Shown: positions 12,307-22,440 of the stretch, piece by piece | Position numbering within the stretch: position 1 is the stretch's first letter | Layout: each line of letters begins with the position of its first letter | Assembly: GCA_009823395.1 (NCBI GenBank) | Contig: CM020512.1 | Span: 13,706,905 to 13,770,904, forward strand | Direction of reading: 5' to 3' | Source: Thamnaconus septentrionalis | Taxonomy: Eukaryota; Chordata; Actinopteri; Tetraodontiformes; Monacanthidae | DNA: 64,000 nucleotides | Position numbers and translations under genes: made by a program | The notes under the pieces: model-generated | The model's input: only the letters and a program-made list of their open reading frames with translations | What the model was told of the DNA's origin: nothing | Databases searched by the model: none

Positions 12307-12495
12307 TCACAGGCGTACCATGAGGAGTGTGAAATGTTCGGCCTCGTGGCAAAGATGCTGATCGAGAAGGATCCGTCCCTGGAGGTGCCCATTCAGTCCT
12401 CGCTGCAGAAGAATCTCAGGGACATCGGCAAGCGCTGCGTGGACGCCATGGAGAAATTCATCGAGGAGTACGACTCGCCGGAGCACGCTCACTGA
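7401..12495 (+). CDS. pphln1: periphilin-1 (HUSH complex subunit)
   Basis: Seven coding exons: 7401-7439, 7937-8014, 8095-8198, 8316-8491, 10021-10079, 11322-11504 and 12313-12495. They sum to 822 bp (273 residues plus stop), with all phases compatible. The N-terminal part is low-complexity: basic, rich in Arg, Ser, Tyr and His, with a His run (KHHHHHAAQ) and charged RERE/EEE tracts. The last two exons match the conserved periphilin C-terminus: RKRREIDE followed by a helical domain containing MFGLVAKMLIEKDPSLEVPI and ending EEYDSPEHAH. In mammals periphilin joins TASOR and MPP8 in the nuclear HUSH complex, which silences retroelements through H3K9 methylation; the C-terminal helices dimerise and bind TASOR. 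The product is shorter than human isoforms, so a middle or alternative exon may be missing from this model. The start codon was chosen as the first ATG in the exon, which ends with a clean donor. The gene is convergent with prickle1. Confidence 0.85.
8690..8930 (+). mobile_element. tRNA-derived V-SINE copy (DANA/HE1-like)
   Basis: The head reads GTGGTGCAGTGGTTAGCACT, followed by GCCTCGCAGCAAGAAGGTT with an internal B-box-like GGTTCGGCTCC. Then comes the conserved body with GTGGGTTCTCTCCGGGTTCC and CACAGTCCAAAAACAT. It ends near a TGGAAAATGGATGG tail. This order is that of teleost V-SINEs. It lies in a pphln1 intron and is diverged, with the central part shortened. Confidence 0.8.
11268..11301. 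repeat. (CT)n microsatellite before pphln1 exon 6
   Basis: A run of CT units ends about 20 bp before the CAG acceptor at 11319-11321, so it forms the distal part of that exon's polypyrimidine tract. Confidence 0.9.
12264..12305. repeat. (GT)n microsatellite at the last pphln1 acceptor
   Basis: About 20 GT units end only 7 bp before the CAG acceptor of the final pphln1 exon. Confidence 0.95.
12313..12495 (+). CDS. pphln1: pphln1 last coding exon, C-terminal helical domain
   Basis: Sixty residues from a CACAG acceptor to TGA at 12493-12495. Hallmarks are CEMFGLVAKMLIEKDPSLE and LQKNLRDIGKRCVDAMEKFI, the strongest identification of this gene. The acceptor's pyrimidine tract is formed by a (GT)n microsatellite and a short TCTCACAG. 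Confidence 0.92.
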   Translation, partial: AYHEECEMFGLVAKMLIEKDPSLEVPIQSSLQKNLRDIGKRCVDAMEKFIEEYDSPEHAH

Positions 12496-13020
12496 CCACA
12501 CAAAAATCCCATTCCTTTCTCGCCGGCGCTGATTTTCCCAATCGAAGGTGCGATGGAGTGGAACCCCAGTCGAACGCTGAGAAAACAAGTAACAGGCCCA
12601 CACTGTTGTCTCGCTGCCTGAACTGTTATAATAATAATTTACAGTGAAACACTGAGCGATGAAGGTGGCAAAAACAAAACAGCTTCTAAAACTGAGAATG
12701 TGACAATAAGCAAATACCCTGGTATTTGCCCATCTGAAGAAATCATAAGTGTTTTTTTGACACTAATAATTTGTAAGATCACTGGAATTTTAACAGTTTT
12801 AATTCTGTGAAACCATTTTCGTAATCTGTTTCTCTGTAAGCCTTTCCATGTAGGAATGTTGTGTGTCAGTAGGATGTGGCAGCTTTTAATGTAATGGAAA
12901 TTCCAATTCATTTCAATTTGTACTCTTGTTTCAACCTTGTTTTTGTGTTAAATTGGCCTATTCCCCATGTGGGACTAATAAAGGAGTATCTTATCTTATC
13001 TTATCTCTTAAAGTTTCGAC
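12496..13020 (+). other. pphln1: pphln1 3' UTR with polyadenylation signal and TATCT tail
   Basis: Non-coding sequence after the stop. AATAAA occurs at about 12977 in the context GGGACTAATAAAGGAG, followed by TTATC repeats. That context also resembles the 3' end of a teleost non-LTR retroposon, so the signal may have come from an inserted repeat. Confidence 0.5.
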
Positions 13021-13049
13021 AATAGTCGTCCTGAAAGAAATTTGCCTTC

Positions 13050-13390
13050 CATCCATTTTCCGTCAGCGGTCCTCCTGCACTCAGGGTCACGGCGATGCTG
13101 GAGCCTGTCCAGGCTGTCTCAGGGTGAAAATAGGGGGTTGATACCCTGGACAATTTGCCCGTTTAATCGCTCGGGCAACACAGACAATCATCCACGCTCG
13201 CGCTCACACTTATGACAATTCTCAGATGCCAGCCAGACTAATGTGCAGTCTTAAGGAAGTGCGAGAATGCAGCGGTGTCTGGGGAGAAGCCACACTGACA
13301 CGGTGAGAACATGCAACGCCGCGCAAAGAACACGTGACCTCTCCAGCTGTGAGGCGACGGTGCGAACCGCTACACCGTGTGAAAAACACG
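13050..13390 (-). mobile_element. V-SINE/LINE-tail repeat, reverse orientation, degraded
   Basis: On the plus strand it starts with a CATCCATTTTCC tail and then the familiar fish repeat body (CAGGGTCACGG, GGAGCCTGTCCAGGCTG, ACCCTGGACAATTTG, ACACAGACAATCATCCACGC). It ends with the reverse complement of a tRNA-like head (GTGAGGCGACGGTGCGAACC). The copy is diverged and has internal losses. It lies between the convergent 3' ends of pphln1 and prickle1. Confidence 0.7.
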
Positions 13391-13986
13391 TTTGTGAGGC
13401 TAGCCAGGAAAACACCAGGAAGTGAGGCATATTCCGCAAGTGCGAAATGTAAAACTTTGGTTAGTGAAAATGGAAGTGATTTTAAGATAATGTGAGCGTA
13501 CCACTACCAAAAATAACCCCTCTCAGTGAGAGCTTCATCATCAGGGTTATCTCTGCTTGGCCTTGGAGGAACCTTTGTTAATAACTTGGAGTGTGATGAG
13601 AAAGATGAGAGTTAACCAGGCATGGCGGGCCTAATGAAAGATTTTATCTTCTGCAAAAGCTTAGTTGCTGTCAGAGGTCCATCTGTAGCGGGAAAAACTA
13701 AAGTTGGTGTATCGTGCAGTTTGCTGGCTATAGTTGACCATTAGTGTCAAACATCAAGGCTAAACCCTGATTACAAAAGAACAAATTATGGTTTCCACAT
13801 AAAAAGACATGAATTTTTCATGACACTTTGCAATGTCAACAAAACGTTTGCGGCTCACATTTGCCACAAAGGTAGGCAGTTATTTTTTTTTACCCTAATT
13901 CTGTTCTTGTGTATATATACTGTAGATATATTTGCACCTTTTGTACATGCGACACCACCAGAAGCAATACATATGTGCATAAGACT

Positions 13987-15037
13987 TTGTGGTCCTTGAA
14001 ATACACTTTATTTTCAGAATGAGACAACAACAATAAATAAATTAACATGCAAGTCTCCCTATGTCTACATCATGTTATACAAATAATGATTCTGTAGTTA
14101 CAAAATATATAAATATTTAAGACCATATGTACATAACATTTACATACTACGGTACATCCATCCATTTATTAAGTTTATTACTATATATACATTTAACAGG
14201 TATTATTTCTTTAATATAGTCATCATTACTTTTTGGATTACTGTTATTATTCTAATTTTATTATTGTTATTTGTCTTATCATTATTTGTCTCTATGTAAC
14301 TGTCAAAGAAAAGAAAAAAATAACCAAAAAAACAAAACAAAGCATGTCGCAGAAGATAAAACGGGACCATACCTGACATTACTGTGCCTGAATGGTCAAG
14401 GAGCAGAGGCTGTTTGGGGCTCTGTCCTTGGTAAAGCATGGAGAGCCGGCTATGTAGAGCACAACGTTCAACAGACTATTTGTACAAGGTGAAAACGGGG
14501 CTAGTGAGCCAACACTATATTCCAGCAGCATTTGGATTCCACTGAGGTAAACAATGACATAGCTTGGAATCTAGCACGTAACTTTCACTATCCCAACACA
14601 ACTTAGGGTTTTTTTGTTTTTTTTTGTCCACACAATAAGTTTTACAGCCTGGGGGCTTGGGTCACTGAGCTGCGACGGCAACAGTCAGACCGCTTCAGTT
14701 TTGACCAATTTTCATCCCTTTTATTCAAACTGTAAAGGGAGTTTTTTTTTTTCAGTCTCTCTGTAACATAAATACACGCACAGACACATACATCATATTA
14801 TTTACTTGAACCCCCTGTATGTTTAGCAGTCAGTTTCATCGGAGCTCACTGTTACCATCAGAGGCATTGATCACTCATTGTAAACAGTTCTGTTGTGTAA
14901 GCCAGCTGAGCTTCCTCTTATGATTAGATCATTGTGTGTAGGTGTACACAAACACCCGGTGTGGAGTTGTATAAGCTCAAAAGCACAAAATAGGCTGTTT
15001 TCTCTCATACAGTCCTAACACACAAACGTGCACGCGG

Positions 15038-15073
<36 letters not shown>

Positions 15074-15229
15074 ATAAACACATTCACTGACAACTGTCTC
15101 ACTCACCTTCCCACTCACACTGTCCATCCTCTCTGGTGCTTCAACTGTCTCCTTACCTCTCTCTCGTCCCCTCATATCTTTTGCTCTCTTGCTCATCCCT
15201 CACCATCCCTTTTGCCCCTCCTTCTAAAT
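13987..15229 (-). other. prickle1: probable prickle1 3' UTR
   Basis: Non-coding sequence downstream of the prickle1 stop. Minus-strand AATAAA signals (TTTATT on plus) are at 14007-14012, 14164-14169 and about 14719. A (CA)n tract is at 15039-15071. No other gene is visible. The true poly(A) site cannot be chosen without transcripts. Confidence 0.45.
15039..15071. repeat. (CA)n microsatellite
   Basis: About 16 CA units in the presumed prickle1 3' UTR. Confidence 0.95.
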
Positions 15230-16183
15230 CTAGGAAATGATGCAGTTTTTGCTCTTCCTCCTCTGTCGGGTGTGCAGCTGGCCGTGAATTGGCCCATGCA
15301 GAGGTCCGTGATGGCCGGCGATCCCCGAGGGGCTGTAGCGGTGACGCAGCTCCTCGTTTTTGATGTAGCAGAGCTGCACCGGCCGAGGTATCGGCTCACC
15401 CAGGTAGTAGCTCGTCAGCCTCAGACTCAGAGGATGAGGAGCAGCTGGAGCACCAGGGGTCCGCCGCCTCCATGTAGCCATCGCCCCAGCATGGGCCCCC
15501 GAGGCCGGCGGGTTGCCAGCCTGCGTTCTGCAGGGTGAGATCAGACGTGGTGCGGGGGCAGGGCCGCTGGGGCTGCTGCCGGTACCCACCTGCTTCCAGG
15601 CCAAACACCTCCTGAGCAGCGCCGCCGGAAGGGAAGCGGTCGTAATCCTCCTGGACCCGACGGAAGGGCAGCTCCACCATCTGGGCGGGCCGATCCGCCA
15701 CCAGGTGCAGGGCGTTGTCAGAGCGGGAGCGGCGGGAGCGCTTGTGGTGGCGACCGCTGCGGTGTTGCCCGTGGCCGTGGTTCCCGCGGTGGTGTTTACG
15801 GCGCCTGGGTTGCGGCTGCTGCTGCTGTGACATGGAATCCTGGAGGCTGATGAGCCGTCTGGGCATTCTGTCACTCATTGGCGCCATCCGCAGGTTCCCA
15901 CTGCTGCCCATCACGCCGATGCGGCCTTTGCCTTCAAAGCTAAGTGGCTGCGGGCCGTCCCAGTACTGCAGGGGATAGCCGACTCTCAGCGGGGCATACA
16001 TGTTGTTGTTGCAGGGCCGGGAGGAGGACAGTGACTCCGAGCTGTGGAACTGCACCGAGGAGCTCAAGGTGCCCATGTTGCTTTTTTCAGACACATTCAC
16101 ACCCGAGTCTTTGCTCAAGTCAGGCATGGAGAACCTAGACAGATGCTCCTGACGCTTGGTAACTCCATCCAGTGAGTTGCCTG
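15230..16183 (-). pseudogene. prickle1: prickle1 last exon carrying a frameshift before the CaaX tail
   Basis: The exon begins AGNSLDGV and keeps the Prickle frame through [14 protein letters not shown] at about 15411. Family members continue with Gly-(Tyr/Phe)-(Tyr/Phe)-Leu-Gly-(Gln/Glu)-Pro. Here the same frame reads LLPG then TGA (15396-15398). Shifting by two bases gives [12 protein letters not shown], about 59 open codons, and [10 protein letters not shown] with TAG at 15230-15232. The simplest reading is loss of two bases (GG of a Gly codon) between 15410 and 15411, or one extra base nearby. The intact downstream tail suggests a very recent change or a sequencing error. Only this exon is affected; the rest of the gene is intact. 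Confidence 0.75.
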
Positions 16184-19100
16184 CTGTAAGAGACAAAAAA
16201 GAAATTGTCACATCACATGAAAACATATTTGATCAGTTTGCAATGACAAACGCATCACTACCTGTAGCATTGGACATAGTGATGGAATCCATTGATCCGC
16301 GAGGAGTCTGTTCCAGTGGAGTAAGCGGTTCATTGAAGCTCATGGCATTTATTGGGTTCCGACGGGTCAGCGGGGGTCTGCCATCTCTCTGGAAGCCATG
16401 CAGGCTGATGCTCCTTTTGTCCGTGAAGCCCTGGCTTTGGCTGGACATTTCGTTGAAGCTCATCTGGGTGCGCAGCTTGTTGGGCCTGAAGTCTTCCTGG
16501 TTGTGATGGGTCCAGTTTTCATTGAAGGAGTGGCCCCTCAGAGCGGCCATCGGGGTCCTCTTGGCATTGCCTTGCTCCTTCCCCCATGAGTCAGGCCTCT
16601 TTACTTGGTTGGCAGAACTTTGGGCTGGAGGATGTGCATTTGCGTTGGGATTGTAGCCCTGCCTGAGATTGCACTGAGCCAGCAGATGGATGGGCGCGGG
16701 GGTCGGGGAGACTTCCCGCTGTGGACCCTCATAGGCTGCGGGAACGTAAGGGTCATCGCGGCTCATCCACACCTGGTTAAGGCTCGGGGCTCGGCTCGGA
16801 GTGCGGCTGGGTGTGCGGTTAGGTGTCCTGCTCGGGGTTTGGCTTGATGTTAGGCTCAAGCGGTCCATCTGAACGGAAAGGGGATCACTCTCAGCTGACA
16901 GACGGTCGGGCATTGGCGGAGGAGCCGACTGGCGGGCCTCCCCACTCCGCCTCTCCTGCTCAGCGTTTCTGCGCTCTTTCTTTCCAACCTTAGTACTGTG
17001 GCGGGATTCACGGGAACGAGCACTTTGGAAGGCAGAATCTGAGGAGTCGGACTCGTCCGGATCCTGAGGAGTTAAGATTGAAACTGGTAAATGCAAATAC
17101 AGAGATAGGAAAAATGACTGTATTTAGAGCATTACCCACCTGCCCAGCACTGCAGGACCGTGAACAGAAGATCTGGCCCTGCTTTGGCAGAAAAGGACGG
17201 CCAAGCAGTGAGCGCTTGCAGTGGGTACAACAAAAACATTCTTCAGTTGCGTGCCAATGCTGCCCATCATACGTCATCTGGCCTTGGTCTATACCTTTGA
17301 GAAGAAAGCAAACCAATAAATAGAATAAAATTCATATCCTAAAACATTCTTCAGTCTTTTTGGACACTGCTTATTTATATGCATAAAAAGGCAACATAGT
17401 GGTCTAGATAGGTTTAAAAACAGAAAACATAATTATATTTGTAAAGTCATTGCAGTTATTTCCAAAATTGGGGGGAAAGCAGCGTGTTGCCTCTTTGTAG
17501 CGAATGAAAGCATCAGCATCAACTGGTTCCTTCCATGACAAAATGCAGTCCTCCAAAGAGACCTTTGAAAGGCACTTGTTATTCTGCACTGTTGCATGGT
17601 TACGCAGTTTGGGAGATAGCAGAAATACATTTCACAAAGCACGCTACCAAGCGAGCAAGATAAAGTAAACCTTTCACAGCATCTCATATGGATCAAATAG
17701 GGGGGCATCCTCTCTAGCACAATCTTTTATTGTTTCTGGGACTGGGGATAATAATAACCTTCCACATCTCATTGCACCGACTCCACCTCTCTCCAGCTGT
17801 GGCACTCAAGGGTAGCAGAGATAACGCCCACACTTACAGTAAGTGGCTTTTGGAGGATCCATTATATGAGTTCCAAGAAAAAAAAAACATGTAACAGCAT
17901 GTTGTTGTAACATAATGTTACATGTATCATGTGTTTTTCACACGTACCTATGTGTTCTCCACAGGCATCGCAGTACTCTGCATATAGTGACTCAAAGCAG
18001 TTGCAGCAGTGTGGTCTTCCATCCTTCATGATGTAGCGCTGTCCACCGAGGGTGGTCTCGCATTCATAGCAACAGAAGTGCTTCATGTGCCAGTGTCGAC
18101 CCTCAGCCTCGGTGCATTCGTCAGCAAAAATGATCTGCAAGATCAAAACGGGCACAATGAGAATCAGCAGAACTTAGAATGCTTTCAGATGGAGAGAAAA
18201 GACTTAAATGAAATTGAAATTGTGTAAGATAAGTAAACAACCCCAATGATTCTTCTAACAGCTCTTCTTTTAACACTTGTCTTAACCACATCTTGGTTTC
18301 CGAGCTGTGAATCATTTGAGCAATCTCGCACTCAAAGGTTTGTAAACCCAGATAGGCACCTCATCGCAGGCACAGCAGCGGGGTTTTAGTCTCTCTGCGT
18401 GGTGACGGCCACAGTAGATCTTGCCATCCTGGTAGAAGTAGATGAGATCGACCAGTAGCTCCTCACACATGCCACAGACAAAGCAGTGAGGATGCCAACA
18501 TTTTCCGTGACCAGCCCTTGCAGCAAAAACCACGATGTCCCCACCGTTGATCTGACCGCCGCACTGTCAGAGAGGAAGAGAAGATGTTTGCCATATTTAT
18601 CTTCTATTAAGAAAAAGAAAATAAGAATAAGTAAGGTAGTTGATTTTACCTTCTCACAGATGGCGCCATTGATGGTCAAAGGGAATGGACGGACGTTGCC
18701 TCTTCCTAAATTGTCCTTCTTCCTCTGGCCACTAAAGAGCTTCAGCTCCCTCTTCTCCTCCTCATTCAACATGTTACAATAACGCACCTGAACAACACAG
18801 TTGTATTATTCCACCAACGTCATAAAAACGTCAATCCTTTTTTATTTACACAGAGACATAAAAATAAAAAGATCACACGTAGGCACTAAATTTGATGTGC
18901 TCTCTACCTCGTTGTCATGAGGTGGCAACTGGTGAAGCAGCTGTTTGAGGCGATATTTCTCCCCAGCACTGTTTATGTAAGGGACCTTTTCCTCTGGCAG
19001 GGAGTTATAATACTGATGTACCTGAAAAATTCAACATCAGAACAAAATATTGCAAAACCTTAACATATTCAAACGAAAGAAACTTCAGTGCACCGTGAGG

Positions 19101-21323
19101 ATGGTTGACAAAACGTCTAACGTTGTGATGATGTTATCTGTCCATTGAAGTGAACATGAGGACTAGAGCCAATTGGTGTATATAGTTGAGCTATATAGAT
19201 AATACAATAATTGGGCAACTTTCAAATTAATTTATCATGGTCTTCAGGCTGGTGGACCTTGTTGTCACTTTGTCATCCATAGTGTCTGGAGTATTATGTA
19301 CCCTCTGCAGGTGCAACTTTGAGTTGAATTGGATGGAGCCTTTCTGCTTAGAACTGTAATCTCTAAGAATCTGTATTTTAAAAATAGTTCAAAGGACAGA
19401 TAGCAGATCCCTCATTTTTATTTCCAAATAACACAGAATAGTCTCATGGATTGCAGAGATATTTTTTCTTCATGATCTAAATTATGATGGTAATGGGAGA
19501 GGAAGGTAGAGAGGTGGTGTATCAGTAAGTGCTGCCCCCACACATTCTCCTTAACCCGCCTGCGTCTTTAATGCCACTCTCCAGAGGGTGATGCAGAGCC
19601 CTGTGCCAATTTTGGATGACAGAGGTATTTGAGGTGAACAACTTTTCCCTTTCAACGATTGGGGTGTAAAACGGAGTGGAAACAGGTAATGGACAAATAT
19701 CCACATTAGGAGAATTTGCTGTAATTCAACCATTTCACTGAGCCAATTGAGACACAAATTCACCCATAGTTTGTGAACTCATGATCTCAATCCAAGTCAA
19801 ATTAATGACACTGTGTCAGGAGAAACTGTAATGGCAGGGTTAGAAAGAATTTGCACATTAAAAAAGCAACAGGCAGCTACAATTGCCTGCACCCCCTGTT
19901 GGACGAGAGAGGCTGCACCCTCTTTCAGCATCCTGTCAAGATGGCTGACTGGAGAAAATGACTGTTATCAGCCCAGCCTGTCATCTGTTAACAGAGCACT
20001 AGGAGGCCTGTTGCATTAGAGTGCTGCCCTTTCTAAATAAAGACATTTTGTCTTTAGTCAGCACTGACAAAAGTGAGCGATTCATCACAAAGAACGGCCC
20101 TCCTCTGGATGTGCACAACTGATTACATTAAGCTGGCCATGTGTGCAATTAGAAGGCATTTAAACTGCAAATGAGTCCAGACAGGGAATCGTAAAATGCA
20201 GATGCACAAACACAATGCAACACATTTTTAATTAGATTCATCCAAACATTCACTGAATGAAATTACTTTTATTCCTTTGGGTATACTAAGGATACACTAA
20301 AATAAGACTACGCTTTGGCTTGACATGCTAAGGTGAGAAAACAATACAAATATATATTGGTAGCAAATCAAGAATTTGTTGTCGTTCCTTTAAATTAACT
20401 CACGTGATACCTTATGTTACAACCAGTTCAGCAAATAAAGCAGTCAAAAAAGAAAACAATAATGGCAATATGAAGACTCATTCTAAGATAAGATAGATTG
20501 TATATATAAGATTATCCAAATTATTTTTCTTTCAGCTCAATATCTGCAGACGTTTACATTTTTTATTAAAACAAAGATAAAAAATGGAGTATGATATACC
20601 TGTAACTGCAAAGAGATACGTATATAAAATATGTCATCTTTAAATCATTGACTGAATATAATAACTATTCTGCATTCCACAAACGCTCAGCTAAAAAAAC
20701 TGATCAGTAAGTAATCAGTTAAGATTGTGGTTCTATTTCATGATCATGGTTATCATTCTGTCTGTGTGTCAACCTGCTCCCTGCAATGTCAGCTTTTGCC
20801 TCTTGGCAGCAGAAAATGTCCTTCCAATTATTCTTGTGTGAGAAGTCTGACAGTTAAATCTCAGTGATTTGCAATGTCATCACATGCCCTTCCCTTACTC
20901 CTCCAGTCAACCTAATGAGATTAAAATGCCATGAAGGTGACTTTAAAACAATAATGATCCTTTGTCTTGTTTTCAAACCAGTGAATTTTCCAGCCAAACA
21001 TTAATCGGAAGAATCCAGTGATAAGTTAACATCCAAGTAATTGAATTTTTCACTCTGATGTAGGTCCATTCGATACAGTCTGGCTTTGCTTGACAAAAAT
21101 AACCATCAACTAATGAAGCACCCAGGGGTGATGGGAATGGGTTTGCATCTTCAACAAATGTGCGATGACTGTTTAGTTTGCGTGTCTGTACCTGTTCAGG
21201 GCTGAGACCCGGGGGAACCCAGACGTATTCCTCCAGTGCACAACCAGAGTCATCATCGGAGGTTGAGTTTCTCTGGAAGTCGTACATCAGCTTGGTGATG
21301 GTCTTTTCCATCTCCAGAGACAT
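15230..21323 (-). CDS. prickle1: Prickle planar cell polarity protein 1, with a frameshift near the C-terminus
   Basis: Coding exons on the minus strand: 21192-21323, 18908-19021, 18650-18787, 18360-18563, 17948-18134, 17140-17288, 16262-17063 and 15230-16183. The protein starts [20 protein letters not shown] and has [19 protein letters not shown] before the PET domain (about residues 25-125). Three LIM domains follow (about 128-310) with all Cys/His zinc ligands visible. A long disordered region has the conserved [27 protein letters not shown] and [14 protein letters not shown] blocks. Prickle is a peripheral-membrane core component of planar cell polarity: it binds Vangl, acts against Dishevelled/Frizzled, and is prenylated at its C-terminal CIIS. 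Phases join without error until about 15410, where two bases seem to be missing. The frame then stops at 15396-15398 (837 residues), while the conserved tail [10 protein letters not shown] to CIIS (stop 15230-15232) lies in another frame. Teleosts have two prickle1 copies; I cannot say which this is. Confidence 0.93.
16262..17063 (-). CDS. prickle1: prickle1 large central exon (disordered region)
   Basis: 802 bp, starting [20 protein letters not shown] and ending in [11 protein letters not shown] plus one base. It is Ser/Pro/Asn-rich and has an imperfect tandem of [17 protein letters not shown]. The start and end blocks are typical of Prickle1; the middle varies between species. Confidence 0.9.
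17140..17288 (-). CDS. prickle1: prickle1 LIM3 exon
   Basis: Reads [20 protein letters not shown] and [17 protein letters not shown]. The third LIM domain is complete when joined with the end of the previous exon. Confidence 0.92.
17948..18134 (-). CDS. prickle1: prickle1 LIM2 exon
   Basis: Contains [40 protein letters not shown] and [20 protein letters not shown]. It ends with one base of the next codon (G, completed as Asp in the following exon). Confidence 0.93.
18360..18563 (-). CDS. prickle1: prickle1 LIM1 exon
   Basis: 68 codons, phase 0 on both sides. Zinc ligands appear in [32 protein letters not shown] and CCACDE. This exon is among the most conserved in the gene. Confidence 0.93.
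18650..19021 (-). CDS. prickle1: prickle1 PET-domain exons (two exons and intron)
   Basis: Exons 18908-19021 (38 codons, [31 protein letters not shown]) and 18650-18787 (46 codons, [20 protein letters not shown]). Both are phase 0 with consensus splice sites. The PET domain directly precedes the LIM domains in Prickle, Testin and related proteins. Confidence 0.92.
19022..21191 (-). other. prickle1: prickle1 intron between the first coding exon and the first PET exon
   Basis: About 2.2 kb of AT-rich sequence with no further coding similarity and no recognised repeat. Confidence 0.7.
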
Positions 21324-21376
21324 GGCTGTCACAACATGCTCCACTACACAGACCGCTTCAGTGGACACAGGTACTC
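21192..21376 (-). CDS. prickle1: prickle1 first coding exon with start codon
   Basis: ATG at 21321-21323 follows 53 nt of 5' UTR that begin after a CAG acceptor (exon start 21376). The coding part is 44 codons and ends EQ before gtacag. In-frame TAG and TGA upstream of the ATG within the leader support this start. The acceptor shows that at least one non-coding exon lies further upstream. Confidence 0.9.
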
Positions 21377-22170
21377 CTGTGAAAGGTGGAGTGGAGAGTG
21401 AAGAAGGAGACAGGAAAGAATGGCTACTAAGAATAGTAATGAACGGCCTTCTTTATTCTGTATCCCCTTGAGACGTACCATCTCACTTTCAAGGGGCTAA
21501 TGTTCTTTTCGCAGTTTTCACAAGCTAAACGAAGGACATGCAGATTGAATGAAATACAAGTAAATGTATTAAAGGCCCAAATATAGCAGTGTCTAATGTA
21601 CAAGAGCATACTGAGCCATTTTAATGCCTCTATATCAGCTGTGAAAACGGGCTGAAACAAAACATGTAGCAGATGCACATTTTGGGCCAATGTAGGAACC
21701 CGGTGGCACAATATTGATGCTTTCTTACAAGAAGACCCACTGAATTAAATCTAAATGATTGTTATTACAAATGAAAGCACAATCCTTAGCACAACTGCTA
21801 TTATTTTTGTGACTTTTAATGAAAACACACGTTTACATTTTTCGTTGTTTTTTGTTTTGTTATTTATTTATTTCTCTTTACGACAATGTCCTTTTTGAAA
21901 TATCACACACGGGGTAATTATGCATAAAGCTTTTCCACAGCGGTCATTTGACGAAAAAGAGCAGGTGTTTCCAAAGACACAATCAGGTTAAACGGGTTAA
22001 AAGGAGACCGGAAGCTCCTTTTGTGATGAACTGACTATGCCGCAATAAATCATGGTTTCATTTATTAAAAGTTGCACTTGTGTTTAAGTTTATCTGCCCA
22101 ACAATGTTGAACAAATGGAAATTCGTTAGCCAATTAGGTTCGCCAACGTACATGAACGACCGGAAGTTGA

Positions 22171-22171
<1 letters not shown>

Positions 22172-22200
<29 letters not shown>
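22172..22200. repeat. (AAAAC)n repeat
   Basis: Five to six units of CAAAA just before a CpG-containing segment at 22.2-22.4 kb. Confidence 0.85.
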
Positions 22201-22201
<1 letters not shown>

Positions 22202-22365
22202 GCTTGTGGCGCCAAATGCCGCTTGCTAGAGTTGTCAGCTGTCACAATTAATACGGAGCGGTTAAACGCGACGGACTCCCGTTGTGTTAGCCGTGGTCAG
22301 CCTGCTAGAAAGTAAACAATGACGGTGGAAGCGAGACGAACGAGGGCTTCGAATATTTCTGGGTA
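22200..22365 (+). promoter_or_regulatory. putative promoter/5' leader of a plus-strand transcript with overlapping uORF
   Basis: CpG-containing sequence before the signal-peptide-like exon. An upstream ORF of 15 codons (ATG at 22319) ends in TAA at 22364-22366, sharing its last A with the main ATG (TAATG). The same region could serve as a proximal minus-strand promoter for prickle1, whose 5' UTR acceptor lies 0.9 kb away. Confidence 0.35.
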
Positions 22366-22440
22366 ATGGACGTTGCAATGGACTGGATGTTTTTGTTTCC
22401 GAGCCTTCTCCTTGCTATCCTCTGGATCAAGACGTCTCTG
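22366..22440 (+). CDS. signal-peptide-like first coding exon of an unrecognised gene
   Basis: Twenty-five codons from ATG: MDVAMDWMFLFPSLLLAILW followed by IKTSL, then a strong donor (CTG before gtgagc). The hydrophobic core (FLFPSLLLAILW) fits a signal peptide or signal anchor. An in-frame stop lies upstream (TAG at 22306-22308), and the exon ends in phase 0. No following exon could be assigned with confidence; a 45-nt phase-0 candidate is at 39761. I do not recognise the protein. It could also be a chance frame in a non-coding exon. Confidence 0.4.

Noticed and set aside
15513..15830. Plus-strand frame opposite the prickle1 last exon
   Set aside because: Shadow of the GC-rich prickle1 exon; no similarity.
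22319..22366. Short uORF as an independent coding gene
   Set aside because: Only 15 codons; treated as a possible regulatory uORF rather than a gene.
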